Below, piece after piece: positions 1 to 8,434 of a stretch of 48,314 bases of DNA. Within the stretch, counting starts at the first letter, position 1. Every line of letters starts with the position of its first letter. Made by a program: the position numbers and the translations under genes. The notes below the pieces were generated by a model that worked only from the letters and a program-made list of their open reading frames with translations, did not search any database and was not told the DNA's origin. Origin of the DNA: Bacillus sp. MYb209 (GTDB lineage Bacteria > Bacillota > Bacilli > Bacillales > Bacillaceae_G); contig NZ_PCNZ01000029.1 in assembly GCF_002975175.1 (NCBI RefSeq), forward strand, positions 1-48,314, given 5' to 3'.

Positions 1-173
1 CTTCTTGATGTTGCCTAACTTTTTTCAAAATGTCCTTTACAAAGGGTACAGATTAAATCGCTTTACTCTTTTTTTACATTAGTTTAGACAAGTATTTGCA
101 GTAGCTTAACAATACTTTATTACAATGTAAGTACATTCAATCATTATATTCACTATGTATAAAGTTATAATGA

Positions 174-189
174 TATGAACATTTGCATA
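174..189 (+). promoter_or_regulatory. PlcR box upstream of plcB
   Basis: The 16 bases TATGAACATTTGCATA fit the PlcR consensus TATGNANNNNTNCATA at every fixed position. PlcR, activated by the PapR peptide, switches on secreted virulence factors in the B. cereus group. The box lies 124 bases before the plcB start codon, so plcB, and sph if reading through, should be PlcR-dependent. Whether this strain has a working PlcR cannot be seen here. Confidence 0.93.
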
Positions 190-312
190 TTTTAATTTAT
201 TAATATAAATTTAGTGAAAGGTGGGATATTCTAGTCATAGGTTAACCGAAAGACATTATAGGATCCTGACAAACTATTTACAATAATTCAATTATAAAAT
301 GGAGGATTTCAG

Positions 313-1164
313 ATGAAAAAGAAAGTTCTTGCTTTAGCAGCAGCTATTACTTTAGTAGCTCCACTACAAAGCGTAGCATTTGCTCATGAAAACGATGGAG
401 GACATAAAGTTGGAGTTATTCCGCGCTGGTCTGCTGAAGATAAACATAAAGAAGGCGTAAACTCTCATTTATGGATCGTAAACCGTGCAATTGATATTAT
501 GTCTCGTAATACGACACTCGTAAAACAAGATCAAGTTGCACTATTAAATGAATGGCGTACGGATCTAGAGAACGGTATTTATTCTGCTGACTATGAAAAT
601 CCTTATTATGATAATAGTACATTTGCTTCACATTTCTATGATCCTGATAATGGGAAAACGTATATTCCATTTGCAAAGCAGGCGAAGGAAACAGGAGCTA
701 AATATTTCAAACTAGCAGGTGAGTCATACAAAAATAAAGATATGAAACAGGCATTCTTCTATTTAGGATTATCTCTTCATTATTTAGGGGATGTAAACCA
801 ACCGATGCATGCGGCAAACTTCACAAATCTTTCGTATCCACAAGGATTCCATTCTAAATATGAAAACTTTGTAGATACGATAAAAGATAATTATAAAGTA
901 ACGGATGGAAATGGATATTGGAACTGGAAAGGTACGAACCCTGAAGATTGGATTCATGGAGCGGCAGTAGTGGCGAAACAAGATTACTCCGGTATTGTAA
1001 ATGATAATACGAAAGATTGGTTCGTGAAAGCAGCTGTATCGCAAGACTACGCAGATAAATGGCGCGCTGAAGTTACACCAATGACAGGTAAGCGCTTAAT
1101 GGATGCACAACGCGTAACTGCTGGATATATCCAGCTTTGGTTTGATACGTATGTAAATCGTTAA
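313..1164 (+). CDS. plcB: Phosphatidylcholine-preferring phospholipase C (cereolysin A)
   Basis: Secreted zinc phospholipase C that cleaves phosphatidylcholine and other phospholipids to diacylglycerol and the phosphorylated head group. The 283-residue precursor has a signal peptide (about 1-24) and a short propeptide; the mature enzyme should begin at Trp39. All nine classical zinc ligands are present at precursor positions Trp39, His52, Asp93, His107, His156, Asp160, His166, His180 and Glu184, which equal mature 1, 14, 55, 69, 118, 122, 128, 142 and 146. The start ATG follows a good ribosome site (TGGAGG). It is followed after 77 bases by sph, as in the known cereolysin AB locus. The PlcR box upstream indicates quorum-controlled expression. 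The gene looks intact. Confidence 0.97.
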   Translation: MKKKVLALAAAITLVAPLQSVAFAHENDGGHKVGVIPRWSAEDKHKEGVNSHLWIVNRAIDIMSRNTTLVKQDQVALLNEWRTDLENGIYSADYENPYYDNSTFASHFYDPDNGKTYIPFAKQAKETGAKYFKLAGESYKNKDMKQAFFYLGLSLHYLGDVNQPMHAANFTNLSYPQGFHSKYENFVDTIKDNYKVTDGNGYWNWKGTNPEDWIHGAAVVAKQDYSGIVNDNTKDWFVKAAVSQDYADKWRAEVTPMTGKRLMDAQRVTAGYIQLWFDTYVNR

Positions 1165-1171
1165 GTACTTG

Positions 1172-1210
1172 AAAAAGGTCAAATCTCCGAATAGAGTATT
1201 TGGCCTTTTT
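1172..1210 (+). terminator. Terminator-like hairpin between plcB and sph
   Basis: A 13-base inverted repeat (AAAAAGGTCAAAT with its near complement, one G-T pair) ends in a run of T. It lies directly after plcB and may reduce, rather than abolish, read-through into sph, which has no PlcR box of its own. Confidence 0.75.
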
Positions 1211-1241
1211 ATCACTATACAGTAAACGGAGGATATGAATT

Positions 1242-2243
1242 GTGAAAAGTAAATTGCTAAAAGGTGTACTAAGCTTTGGGATTGGTCTAGGAGCTTTATA
1301 TAGCGGATCTTCCGCTCAAGCGGAAATGTCTACAAATCAAAATGATACGTTGAAAGTGATGACTCATAATGTATATATGTTATCAACGAATTTATATCCG
1401 AACTGGGGACAAAGTCAGCGTGCTGATTTAATTGGAGCAGCTAATTATATAAAGAATCAGGATGTTGTTATATTAAATGAAGTATTTGATAATAGTGCAT
1501 CAGATCGTTTGTTAGGGAATTTAAAGAAAGAATATCCAAATCAAACGGCGGTATTAGGTCGTAGTAACGGAAACGAATGGGATAAAACTTTAGGTAATTA
1601 TTCATCTTCAACCCCTGAAGATGGTGGCGTAGCTATTGTAAGTAAATGGCCGATCGTTGAAAAGATTCAATATGTATTTGAAAAAGGATGCGGACCAGAT
1701 AACTTATCAAATAAAGGGTTTGTATACACAAAAGTTAAGAAAAATGATAATTTTGTGCATGTAATTGGAACGCATTTACAAGCTGAAGACAGTATGTGTG
1801 GAAAAACTTCGCCAGCATCTGTACGTACAAAACAGCTACAAGAAATTCAAGAGTTTATTAAAAATAAAAATATACCAAATAACGAGTATGTGTTAATTGG
1901 TGGTGATATGAATGTAAATAAAATAAATGCTGAGAATAATAGCAATTCAGAGTATGCATCGATGTTTAAAACATTACATGCGTCTGTACCATCTTATGCA
2001 GGACATACAGCAACTTGGGATGCAACAACAAATAGTATTGCAAAGTATAATTTCCCAGATAGCCCAGCAGAATATTTAGATTACATTGTTTCCAGTAAAG
2101 ACCATGCAAATCCCGCACGTATAGAAAATAAAGTGTTACAGCCAAAGTCTCCAGAATGGTCCGTTACATCATGGTTGCAAAAATATACGTATAATGATTA
2201 CTCAGATCATTATCCAGTAGAGGCAACTATTTCTATGAAGTAG
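1242..2243 (+). CDS. sph: Sphingomyelinase C (cereolysin B)
   Basis: Secreted magnesium-dependent sphingomyelin phosphodiesterase of the DNase I-like fold; it releases ceramide and phosphocholine and acts with PlcB in haemolysis. The 333-residue precursor has a 27-residue signal peptide. With that offset, the catalytic residues known from the B. cereus enzyme are all present: Glu80 (mature 53), Asp222 (195, in GGDMN) and His323 (296, in YSDHYP). The membrane-contacting hairpin has Trp311 (284), but residue 312 (285) is Leu where the published enzyme has Phe. Translation starts at GTG with a GGAGG site 8 bases upstream. Length is normal for the family. It probably shares the plcB transcript. 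Confidence 0.96.
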   Translation: MKSKLLKGVLSFGIGLGALYSGSSAQAEMSTNQNDTLKVMTHNVYMLSTNLYPNWGQSQRADLIGAANYIKNQDVVILNEVFDNSASDRLLGNLKKEYPNQTAVLGRSNGNEWDKTLGNYSSSTPEDGGVAIVSKWPIVEKIQYVFEKGCGPDNLSNKGFVYTKVKKNDNFVHVIGTHLQAEDSMCGKTSPASVRTKQLQEIQEFIKNKNIPNNEYVLIGGDMNVNKINAENNSNSEYASMFKTLHASVPSYAGHTATWDATTNSIAKYNFPDSPAEYLDYIVSSKDHANPARIENKVLQPKSPEWSVTSWLQKYTYNDYSDHYPVEATISMK

Positions 2244-2245
2244 TC

Positions 2246-2279
2246 AAAAAAGTTTCTTCGTGAAGAAGAAACTTTTTTT
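2246..2279 (+). terminator. sph terminator
   Basis: Strong hairpin: AAAAAAGTTTCTTC pairs with GAAGAAACTTTTTT, then a T run, just after the sph stop codon. It closes the plcB-sph unit. Confidence 0.88.
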
Positions 2280-2349
2280 ATTTGAAAACAGGAAAATCAA
2301 TCTTTCTTTCCAATATGTATAAGACATATAGAGAAGAGGAGAGAACGAT

Positions 2350-3522
2350 GTGGATAGAAGTGTTTTTAAAGAGCTGCCATTACCGTGTGCATTTTTAGAT
2401 GAAGTAGCGTTAGAGAGAAATATTCAATCGGTTATTGAACTAAGCGGTGATAAAAAAGTTCGCATAGCGAGTAAATCATTACGTTCTGTTCCAATTATGA
2501 AAAAGATTTTGGCTGCAAATGATCGTTTTCAAGGCATTATGTGTTTTTCACCTAGAGAAGCTTTATTTTTAATTGAAGAAGGGTTTAATGATTTACTGCT
2601 AGGATATCCTGCTTATGATGAAAGAGCTTTACATGAAATTAGTTTACTTACAAAGCAAGGGATCATTATTACTTGTATGGTAGATTGTGAAGAACATATT
2701 GTTTATTTAGAAAAAATTGCTGTGGAATCTAGTGGGTGTTTTCGCGTTTGTTTAGATATTGATATGAGTAGTCGTGTTTTTCAATTTCATTTTGGTGTGA
2801 GAAGATCTCCAGTAAAAGATGTCCAGAGTGCTTTAAAAATAGTAGAAAAGGTGAAGGCATCACCATATTTAATATTGGATGGTGTAATGGGCTATGAAGC
2901 TCAAATTGCTGGAGTGGGAGATGATATGCCAAAACAAAGACTTCAAAATAAACTTATTTCGTATTTAAAGAAGAAATCAGTGCTAGAAATTAGCGAAAGA
3001 AGAGGGAGTATCGTGAAAGAAATACAAAACCTTGGTATTGAACTAAGGTTTGTAAATGGGGGCGGAACGGGGAGTATAAAAACAACTGAGCAAGATAACT
3101 CAGTTACGGAGATTACTGTAGGATCCGCCTTTTATTCTCCTAAACTGTTTGATTATTATAAAGAAGTAAAATTTCAGCCAGCCGTTGGATTTGCTGTACC
3201 AATTGTACGTAAACCAGCTCCACATATTTATACTTGTCTAGGTGGTGGGTATATTGCTTCAGGTGCAGTTGGTAAAGATAAAGAGCCTGAGATTTGGAAA
3301 CCACATGGTGCAAAACTATTAGCGTTAGAAGGAGCTGGTGAAGCGCAAACACCGATTTATTATAACGGTGAAGAGCAATTGAGTCTAGGGGATGCCATAT
3401 TGTTTCGCCATAGTAAGGCTGGGGAGTTATGCGAGCGCTTTCCTATTTTGTACCGTATTAAACAAGGGAAACTTGTTGGAGAGTATTCAACATATCGGGG
3501 GGATAGTCAATGCTTTCTGTAA
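2350..3522 (+). CDS. Alanine racemase-fold PLP enzyme (amino acid deaminase/aldolase type)
   Basis: A 390-residue protein with the PLP-binding TIM barrel of the alanine racemase N-terminal family. Lys42, in IASKSLRS, sits where the Schiff-base lysine is expected. The C-terminal part resembles the small domain of D-threonine aldolase or D-serine dehydratase-like enzymes. The exact substrate cannot be read from the sequence. Translation starts at GTG, with GAGGAG 8 bases upstream. Its end overlaps the next gene, an FAD-dependent oxidase, by 13 bases, so the two are almost certainly co-transcribed and translationally coupled; this pairing suggests joint catabolism of a D-amino or hydroxy compound, which is inference. 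No signal peptide: cytoplasmic. Confidence 0.82.
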   Translation: MDRSVFKELPLPCAFLDEVALERNIQSVIELSGDKKVRIASKSLRSVPIMKKILAANDRFQGIMCFSPREALFLIEEGFNDLLLGYPAYDERALHEISLLTKQGIIITCMVDCEEHIVYLEKIAVESSGCFRVCLDIDMSSRVFQFHFGVRRSPVKDVQSALKIVEKVKASPYLILDGVMGYEAQIAGVGDDMPKQRLQNKLISYLKKKSVLEISERRGSIVKEIQNLGIELRFVNGGGTGSIKTTEQDNSVTEITVGSAFYSPKLFDYYKEVKFQPAVGFAVPIVRKPAPHIYTCLGGGYIASGAVGKDKEPEIWKPHGAKLLALEGAGEAQTPIYYNGEEQLSLGDAILFRHSKAGELCERFPILYRIKQGKLVGEYSTYRGDSQCFL

Positions 3523-4823
3523 AGGGACAGAAATGGAGAAATTGGACAGGAAATGTAGAGGGAACTCCGCATTATACGATGTACCCAGAAAGTATACAAG
3601 ATGTAGTAGAAGTTGTAGGACTTGCACAAGAAAAGGGAAAGAAAATTCGGGTTGTTGGTTCAGGGCATTCTTTTACACCTCTCGTCCAAACAGAAGAAAT
3701 TTTAGTTTCGTTAGATGAACTCAAGGGAATTATGAATGTTGATCCAGAGAAGCTGACAGTAGAAGTATGGGCGGGAACAAAACTACATGATTTAGGGGAA
3801 GTGCTTGAGGAGAAAGGTTATGCACAAGAGAATTTAGGAGATATTGATTCGCAATCTATTGCAGGAGCAATTAGTACAGGGACTCATGGGACGGGTGTTA
3901 CATTTGGGAGCTTATCAACGCAAGTAGTAGAGATTACAGCCGTTCTGTCTACAGGTGAGAGTATTGTATGTTCTGAAACGGAGAACCATGAATATTGGAA
4001 AGCGTTCCAGCTATCACTTGGAATGCTTGGTATTATTGTAAAGGTCAAACTGAAAGTTATTCCAGCTTATTCACTTGTTTATGAAAGTGAAAAACAGCCT
4101 TTTTCTACTGTAATGGATAAATTAGAAGAATATAAGAAGAATCGCCATTTTGAATTTTTCATTTTTCCTTATTCAGATGAAGTTCAAGTGAAATTTACAA
4201 ATGAAACAACAAGTAAAGGAACTGATTTGAAGTGGCATAAACTAAAGGGCGAATTACTTGAAAATAGGATCTTTTCTTTGCTATCTAAAGGGTGTAAGTG
4301 GTTTCCTTCTATTAGTAAAGGGGTAAGCCAATTATCAGCCAAGGCTGTACCGAATACAAAAATAATTGGACCAAGCTATGAAGTGTTTGCTACATCTCGT
4401 ACTGTTCCTTTTTATGAAATGGAGTATAGTATCCCTGCAAAACATATGAGGATTGTTGTAGAAGAGATTTCAAATCTTATTGAAAAGAAAAAGTATAAAG
4501 TGCATTTCCCAATCGAATGTCGCTATGTGCATGGTGATGATATATGGCTCAGTCCAGCGTACGGAAGAGATTCAGCGTATATTGCCGTTCATATGTACAA
4601 AGGTATGAAGTATGCCGCTTATTTTGGTGAGGTGGAGCAAATCTTTCGAAAGTATGAAGGACGCCCACATTGGGGGAAAATGCATACATTATCGTATGAA
4701 CAATTACAAGATATATACCCAGAATTTCATTCGTTTCTAAAGGTGAGGAAGTCACTAGATGAAACAGGAATGTTTTTAAATCCTTATGCAGAAAAGTTAT
4801 TCATGAGTATGAAAAAAAGCTGA
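3510..4823 (+). CDS. FAD-linked oxidase of the aldonolactone oxidase family
   Basis: A 437-residue flavoenzyme of the L-gulonolactone/D-arabinono-lactone oxidase (VAO/PCMH) family. The N-terminal FAD domain carries the VGSGHSFTPL motif near residues 47-56, whose His is the usual covalent flavin attachment point, and a later GTHGTG loop. The C-terminal part has PHWGK, the signature of the ALO catalytic domain. The natural substrate is not evident; bacteria of this group do not make vitamin C, so a sugar lactone or polyol is possible. The start ATG lies inside the end of the preceding PLP-enzyme gene with GGGGGG upstream. Its last codons form the left arm of a shared terminator with the convergent VanZ gene. 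Confidence 0.85.
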   Translation: MLSVKGQKWRNWTGNVEGTPHYTMYPESIQDVVEVVGLAQEKGKKIRVVGSGHSFTPLVQTEEILVSLDELKGIMNVDPEKLTVEVWAGTKLHDLGEVLEEKGYAQENLGDIDSQSIAGAISTGTHGTGVTFGSLSTQVVEITAVLSTGESIVCSETENHEYWKAFQLSLGMLGIIVKVKLKVIPAYSLVYESEKQPFSTVMDKLEEYKKNRHFEFFIFPYSDEVQVKFTNETTSKGTDLKWHKLKGELLENRIFSLLSKGCKWFPSISKGVSQLSAKAVPNTKIIGPSYEVFATSRTVPFYEMEYSIPAKHMRIVVEEISNLIEKKKYKVHFPIECRYVHGDDIWLSPAYGRDSAYIAVHMYKGMKYAAYFGEVEQIFRKYEGRPHWGKMHTLSYEQLQDIYPEFHSFLKVRKSLDETGMFLNPYAEKLFMSMKKS

Positions 4824-4849
4824 CAAATAATCATTTGTCAGCTTTTTTT
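4812..4849. terminator. Shared bidirectional terminator inside both gene ends
   Basis: Perfect inverted repeat AAAAAAAGCTGACAAAT / ATTTGTCAGCTTTTTTT with a 4-base loop. The rightward oxidase stops at 4823 and the leftward VanZ gene stops at 4831, so both coding regions finish within the hairpin. Confidence 0.9.
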
Positions 4850-5982
4850 AGTGTAATTGCATTTCTTGTATGACTGATATGCTCGTAAAATAGTAATTTA
4901 TCACGGCTAAATACATGCAATAAAACATGAATAATGAATAGGCCGTTAATTACGAATTGGAACAACAATGTAACCAGTAATACTAAAGGCTCTGTAAGAT
5001 TTAAAATAGAGCTACTAGAAAGAATATAATTGATTCCACCTAAAATAAAATAGAATATACCGTAACGAATGAATAATTCCTTCATTTTAATACGTTCTGA
5101 TTTTCCTTTCACGTAAATACGAAGTAATGCTTTTCCAATTGTTCTTCCATTCGTAAAGTATGGAATGATAATAAAATAAATAAAGATCGAACACGTAATG
5201 AAAATGAGTTCATACACATTTGTGTAAGATTGAATACTAGAAATAAAGATAGAATTTCCTTTGTTTTTAATGACCGGTACAACGATAGATAAGAAAATCC
5301 AATCAATTTGCATCGCGATAAGGCGACGAACGAATCCAACTGGTTTCGTTTCCAAATCAATATGACTATCTAATTCGCTTGCTTTCGGAAGGAAGTACGT
5401 AAATACTGGTGCGATAATAAAACCAATGATTCCTCCTAATGTATTTAAAAACAAATCGTCGATATCGAATAAGCGATAGGCACAATTATATATACCGTAT
5501 AATCCAGTCACCTGTGTTAGCTCGAAAAATAGTGAAAGACAAAAAGAAATACAAATAGTCTGTAAGAAACTACGTCGGAAATAATAACGTAAGTAAATAC
5601 CGAATGGAACGGTTAGTAGAACGTTAAAAGCAACTTGTAAAAATGCAGATTCTTTTAATAAGTAGAAATAAGTAGCTGGTTTCGTTAAAATTGCCGATGT
5701 ATGATTACTAATCTCTTGTATGAAATAAAATGGTGATAGTTGCATGTGCTGTGTATTAGCAGGTTGTAGGCTACAAGTATCGTACGTTTGTGGTAACGGC
5801 AAAATAACAAGAAAATAGGCATTTAATAAGTAAAGTAATAATGAGTATAAAATAAATGAGCGCCATTTATTTAAATAACCGTATTTTCGATAATTAAATA
5901 TTAAAAAAGGAATTAAGAGAAACATTGCTAAAATAGGAAATAAAATAAATGCTGTTTTTACTGGGAATAAATATGCAGTCAA
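4831..5982 (-). CDS. VanZ-like and RDD domain membrane protein
   Basis: A 383-residue integral membrane protein. The N-terminal half has the VanZ-like pattern of four to five membrane helices (FFELTQVTGLYG and DIDDLFLNTLGG are typical). The C-terminal half is an RDD domain with RRLIAMQIDWIF and the GRTIGKALLRI motif. VanZ-like domains are linked to glycopeptide tolerance and envelope functions, but no role can be assigned here. Translation starts at TTG, preceded by AAAGGAG. It stands alone on the minus strand, convergent with the oxidase gene. Confidence 0.85.
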   Translation of the reverse strand: MTAYLFPVKTAFILFPILAMFLLIPFLIFNYRKYGYLNKWRSFILYSLLLYLLNAYFLVILPLPQTYDTCSLQPANTQHMQLSPFYFIQEISNHTSAILTKPATYFYLLKESAFLQVAFNVLLTVPFGIYLRYYFRRSFLQTICISFCLSLFFELTQVTGLYGIYNCAYRLFDIDDLFLNTLGGIIGFIIAPVFTYFLPKASELDSHIDLETKPVGFVRRLIAMQIDWIFLSIVVPVIKNKGNSIFISSIQSYTNVYELIFITCSIFIYFIIIPYFTNGRTIGKALLRIYVKGKSERIKMKELFIRYGIFYFILGGINYILSSSSILNLTEPLVLLVTLLFQFVINGLFIIHVLLHVFSRDKLLFYEHISHTRNAITLKKADK

Positions 5983-6153
5983 AATGAAGCTCCTTTCAAT
6001 AAAAATACGTCTAGTATTATAGCCCTAAAAAGAGTTTATAGCAAAGATATATTAGTTTGAAATAGAAAAAATTACAAATTATATAGGATTTACGTTATAC
6101 TAAATTTAATATAAGGATATTATAATGATACAAGTTGAGAGAGGGTACATGAT

Positions 6154-6357
6154 ATGCAATATGAGCTTTTTTCTGTAAGTGGGGGTCATATTACAACTTT
6201 TGAAAGCGCATGGCGTTTTCAAGAGGGGGAACAGGTTTTTGTCCATGATGATAACACAAAACGAAACTTTATTATTATTCGCTTAACACATGATGTATTT
6301 CAAAATAATAAACATGTTATTCGCCTGTATTGTCAGGAAAAGAAAGTTTATGCATAA
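6154..6357 (+). CDS. Small hypothetical protein, 67 residues
   Basis: I do not recognise this family. It is a soluble, mixed-charge protein without signal peptide or membrane segment, rich in aromatic residues and predicted beta structure. A ribosome site (GAGAGGG) precedes the ATG and a clean rho-independent terminator follows directly, so it appears to be a real monocistronic gene. A -10-like TATAAT lies at about 6120-6125. Confidence 0.7.
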   Translation: MQYELFSVSGGHITTFESAWRFQEGEQVFVHDDNTKRNFIIIRLTHDVFQNNKHVIRLYCQEKKVYA

Positions 6358-6362
6358 GGAGA

Positions 6363-6398
6363 AACCTCTTACTGTATGGGGGCAGTAAGAGGTTTTTT
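6363..6398 (+). terminator. Terminator of the 67-residue gene
   Basis: AACCTCTTACTG pairs with CAGTAAGAGGTT around an 8-base loop, followed by TTTTTT. Confidence 0.88.
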
Positions 6399-6446
6399 AT
6401 TTCATATTTTAATAGAATGACTTGCTTTAAAGAGTGTAAGTTTCAC

Positions 6447-6548
6447 TTTATCCCGCTATTTGCGGGCTGCCCGTAAACGCCCGATTGGTGAAGGCTAATA
6501 ATCAGTGGGGGATGAACAAAACCCCCACTGATTAAAGTTTCACTTTAT
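6447..6548. repeat. bcr1-like repeat, shortened copy (102 bp)
   Basis: This element begins and ends with TTTAT and matches a second copy at 38278-38434. Shared parts are CCCGCTATTTGCGGG at the left, TGCCCGTAAA plus GCCCGATTGGTGAAGGCTAA in the middle, and a terminal hairpin (6499-6511 with 6522-6534, 13 bp) before AAAGTTTCAC. The full-length copy is 157 bp; this one lacks the internal hairpin arm of 58 bases. The size and TTTAT duplication match what I remember of bcr1, a B. cereus group chromosomal repeat. The right TTTAT overlaps the stop codon of uppP. Confidence 0.85.
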
Positions 6549-7357
6549 AAGAAAATGATAGTTAGCACACCTACGATAATACAGTAGAAAGAGAAATATT
6601 TTAAATTTCCTTTTGCCATAATGTTCATAAACCATTTTAATGAAATATATGTCATGACAAATGTTGCGATGAAAGCAACAATATAAGGTACAAATAATGT
6701 ATCTAAATTTGGATCGTTTGCAATGTCTGTAATACTTAACAATAAACCACCTAAGCTAACAGGAATGTATAGTAAGAATGAGAAGCGAAGAGCTGTTTCT
6801 TGCTTCATACCAAGTAACATTGCTGCTACGATTGTAGCACCTGATCTGCTTATACCAGGAATTAGTGCGCAAGCTTGTGCTAGACCAATAATGATTGCAT
6901 CTTTCATAGAAAGGTCGCCATCATTTTTTCGTCCACGCAAGTTTCGAATAATCCAAAGGCCGATAGCAGTAATAAGAAGGGAAATCCCAACCATTTTAAC
7001 ACCTTTTAAATAGTGGTCGATATAATCTTTAAATAAAACTCCAATTACACCTGCTGGAATGGTTGCGATAACAAGGTAAATAATAAAGAAAAAATCTGAT
7101 TTTGCATCTTCTGCTCTTGTGAATATATAAGATAGACCATTCTTTGTTAGACGAATTAAGTCATTTCTATAAATAAGTAATACAGCTAATAATGAAGCTG
7201 AATTAACAAGTAGCTCAAAGCTAAACCCTTCTATCTTTAATCCTAGCAAATGCTGTGCTAAAACGAGGTGACCGCTTGAAGAAATCGGAATTGGTTCTGT
7301 TAGTCCTTGGAATAGACCAAGAATTAAATATTTCAAAATGTAATAAAATTGTTCCAT
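6545..7357 (-). CDS. uppP: Undecaprenyl-diphosphatase (bacitracin resistance protein)
   Basis: Integral membrane enzyme that dephosphorylates undecaprenyl diphosphate to recycle the lipid carrier for peptidoglycan and other wall polymers; high dosage gives bacitracin tolerance. The 270-residue length is normal. The N-terminal signature [16 protein letters not shown] and the second catalytic motif PGISRSGAT are both present, with about seven or eight membrane helices. The start ATG has a GGAGG site 5 bases upstream. Its TAA stop lies within the TTTAT direct repeat of the adjoining bcr1 copy. Monocistronic as far as can be seen. Confidence 0.95.
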   Translation of the reverse strand: MEQFYYILKYLILGLFQGLTEPIPISSSGHLVLAQHLLGLKIEGFSFELLVNSASLLAVLLIYRNDLIRLTKNGLSYIFTRAEDAKSDFFFIIYLVIATIPAGVIGVLFKDYIDHYLKGVKMVGISLLITAIGLWIIRNLRGRKNDGDLSMKDAIIIGLAQACALIPGISRSGATIVAAMLLGMKQETALRFSFLLYIPVSLGGLLLSITDIANDPNLDTLFVPYIVAFIATFVMTYISLKWFMNIMAKGNLKYFSFYCIIVGVLTIIFL

Positions 7358-7453
7358 AACATCCTCCTTGTGTATTAGTCGAAAGAAATAACTTTTCTAT
7401 TATAACAAAAGAGAGAGTGAATATTGAGAAGAAAATAATATTCGAAATATAAT

Positions 7454-7485
7454 AAAAATCCCCTATTACGTCATAGGGGATTTTT
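7454..7485 (-). terminator. Terminator of the chemotaxis-receptor gene
   Basis: AAAAATCCCCTA pairs with TAGGGGATTTTT. It lies just past the TAA at 7490-7492 that would end the uninterrupted chemotaxis-receptor frame, not next to the earlier stop at 7613, which supports a longer ancestral gene. Confidence 0.87.
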
Positions 7486-7489
7486 CACA

Positions 7490-8434
7490 TTACTGAGAAA
7501 CTATTATTTCTTGAATACTTTTTGATAATTGGACATCGACTTTTTCAGCATCATTAATATGATTCATAATAGTAGTATTTAACTTTTGGAACATTTGTTG
7601 TGTGTTTGCAAATTATCTTAATATATCATCATTACAAGATTTTTGGTTTTCGATAGCTTTAATAACATTTGTAGCACCACTTTGTAATGTTTGAATCATC
7701 ATTAAAATATTTTCAATTCTAGCGTTAGTATCAGCGCTCATTTCTACACCTTCATCAACTAAATGTAAATTATCTTTTGTATTTTCATATGCTTTTTCAA
7801 TTTCTTCTTGAATTTTTTTCGTTAAGTTACCGATATTTTTTGTACTTTCAGCTGTGCTTTCTGCTAGTTTTCTTACTTCATTAGCAACAACAGCGAATCC
7901 TTTACCGTGTTCTCCAGCACGTGCAGCTTCAATACTTGCATTCAACGCTAGTAAATTTGTTTGTGCTACAATGTTTTGAATCACTTCTACAATTTGTTCA
8001 ATTTCTTTAGAGCGTTCGCTTAAATGATTCATACTATTAGAAGTACGTTGAGATTGTTCACCTAATCTATTAATTACAATGAGTAAGCGATGAACGGATT
8101 CTTTTCCTTCATTAGAGCAATCGATAATTTCTTCAATAGATTGAATTAAGTTTTGCTCTTTTTGTAGCATTTCGTTATTTAATTCGTTGGAATGTGTAGT
8201 ACGCATAGAAACATTTTCAAAGCATGCGTTCAATTGTTGAATTAAGTTTTGGAGTGTATGATGTTGGTTATTTACAAGTTCGTGCTCTTGCATAACGCTT
8301 TTTACACGATTATGGATAGAAGATATAATTTCTTGTTTTTCCACATCTTTTTGTTTTAATTCTGTTTCTAGTTCATGTATATGAGTTTCTAGTTGATCAA
8401 TTTTATGTTGGAGTGATTTCTTTTGAGTAAACAT
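7490..8434 (-). pseudogene. Soluble methyl-accepting chemotaxis-type receptor with an in-frame stop
   Basis: Translated from the ATG at 8434, the frame gives 273 residues and then meets TAA at 7613-7615. The same frame stays open for another 40 codons to a second TAA at 7490-7492, and those codons look like normal receptor sequence (for example FANTQQMFQKL and INDAEKVDVQLSKSI). A single change, for instance CAA to TAA, would explain it. The protein has no membrane segment: an N-terminal coiled coil (about 5-70), then the receptor signalling domain with the conserved hairpin tip near 150-180 ([19 protein letters not shown]) and the [15 protein letters not shown] stretch. It should bind CheW/CheA in the cytoplasm. 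The hairpin tip is kept, so the shortened product could still signal; only the last 40 residues of the helical bundle are lost. Sequencing error is possible. Confidence 0.82.

Noticed and set aside
2314-2328. Near-palindrome TATGTATAAGACATA before the PLP-enzyme gene, resembling a PlcR box
   Set aside because: It is 15 bases, one short of the 16-base PlcR consensus, so the two half-sites have wrong spacing.
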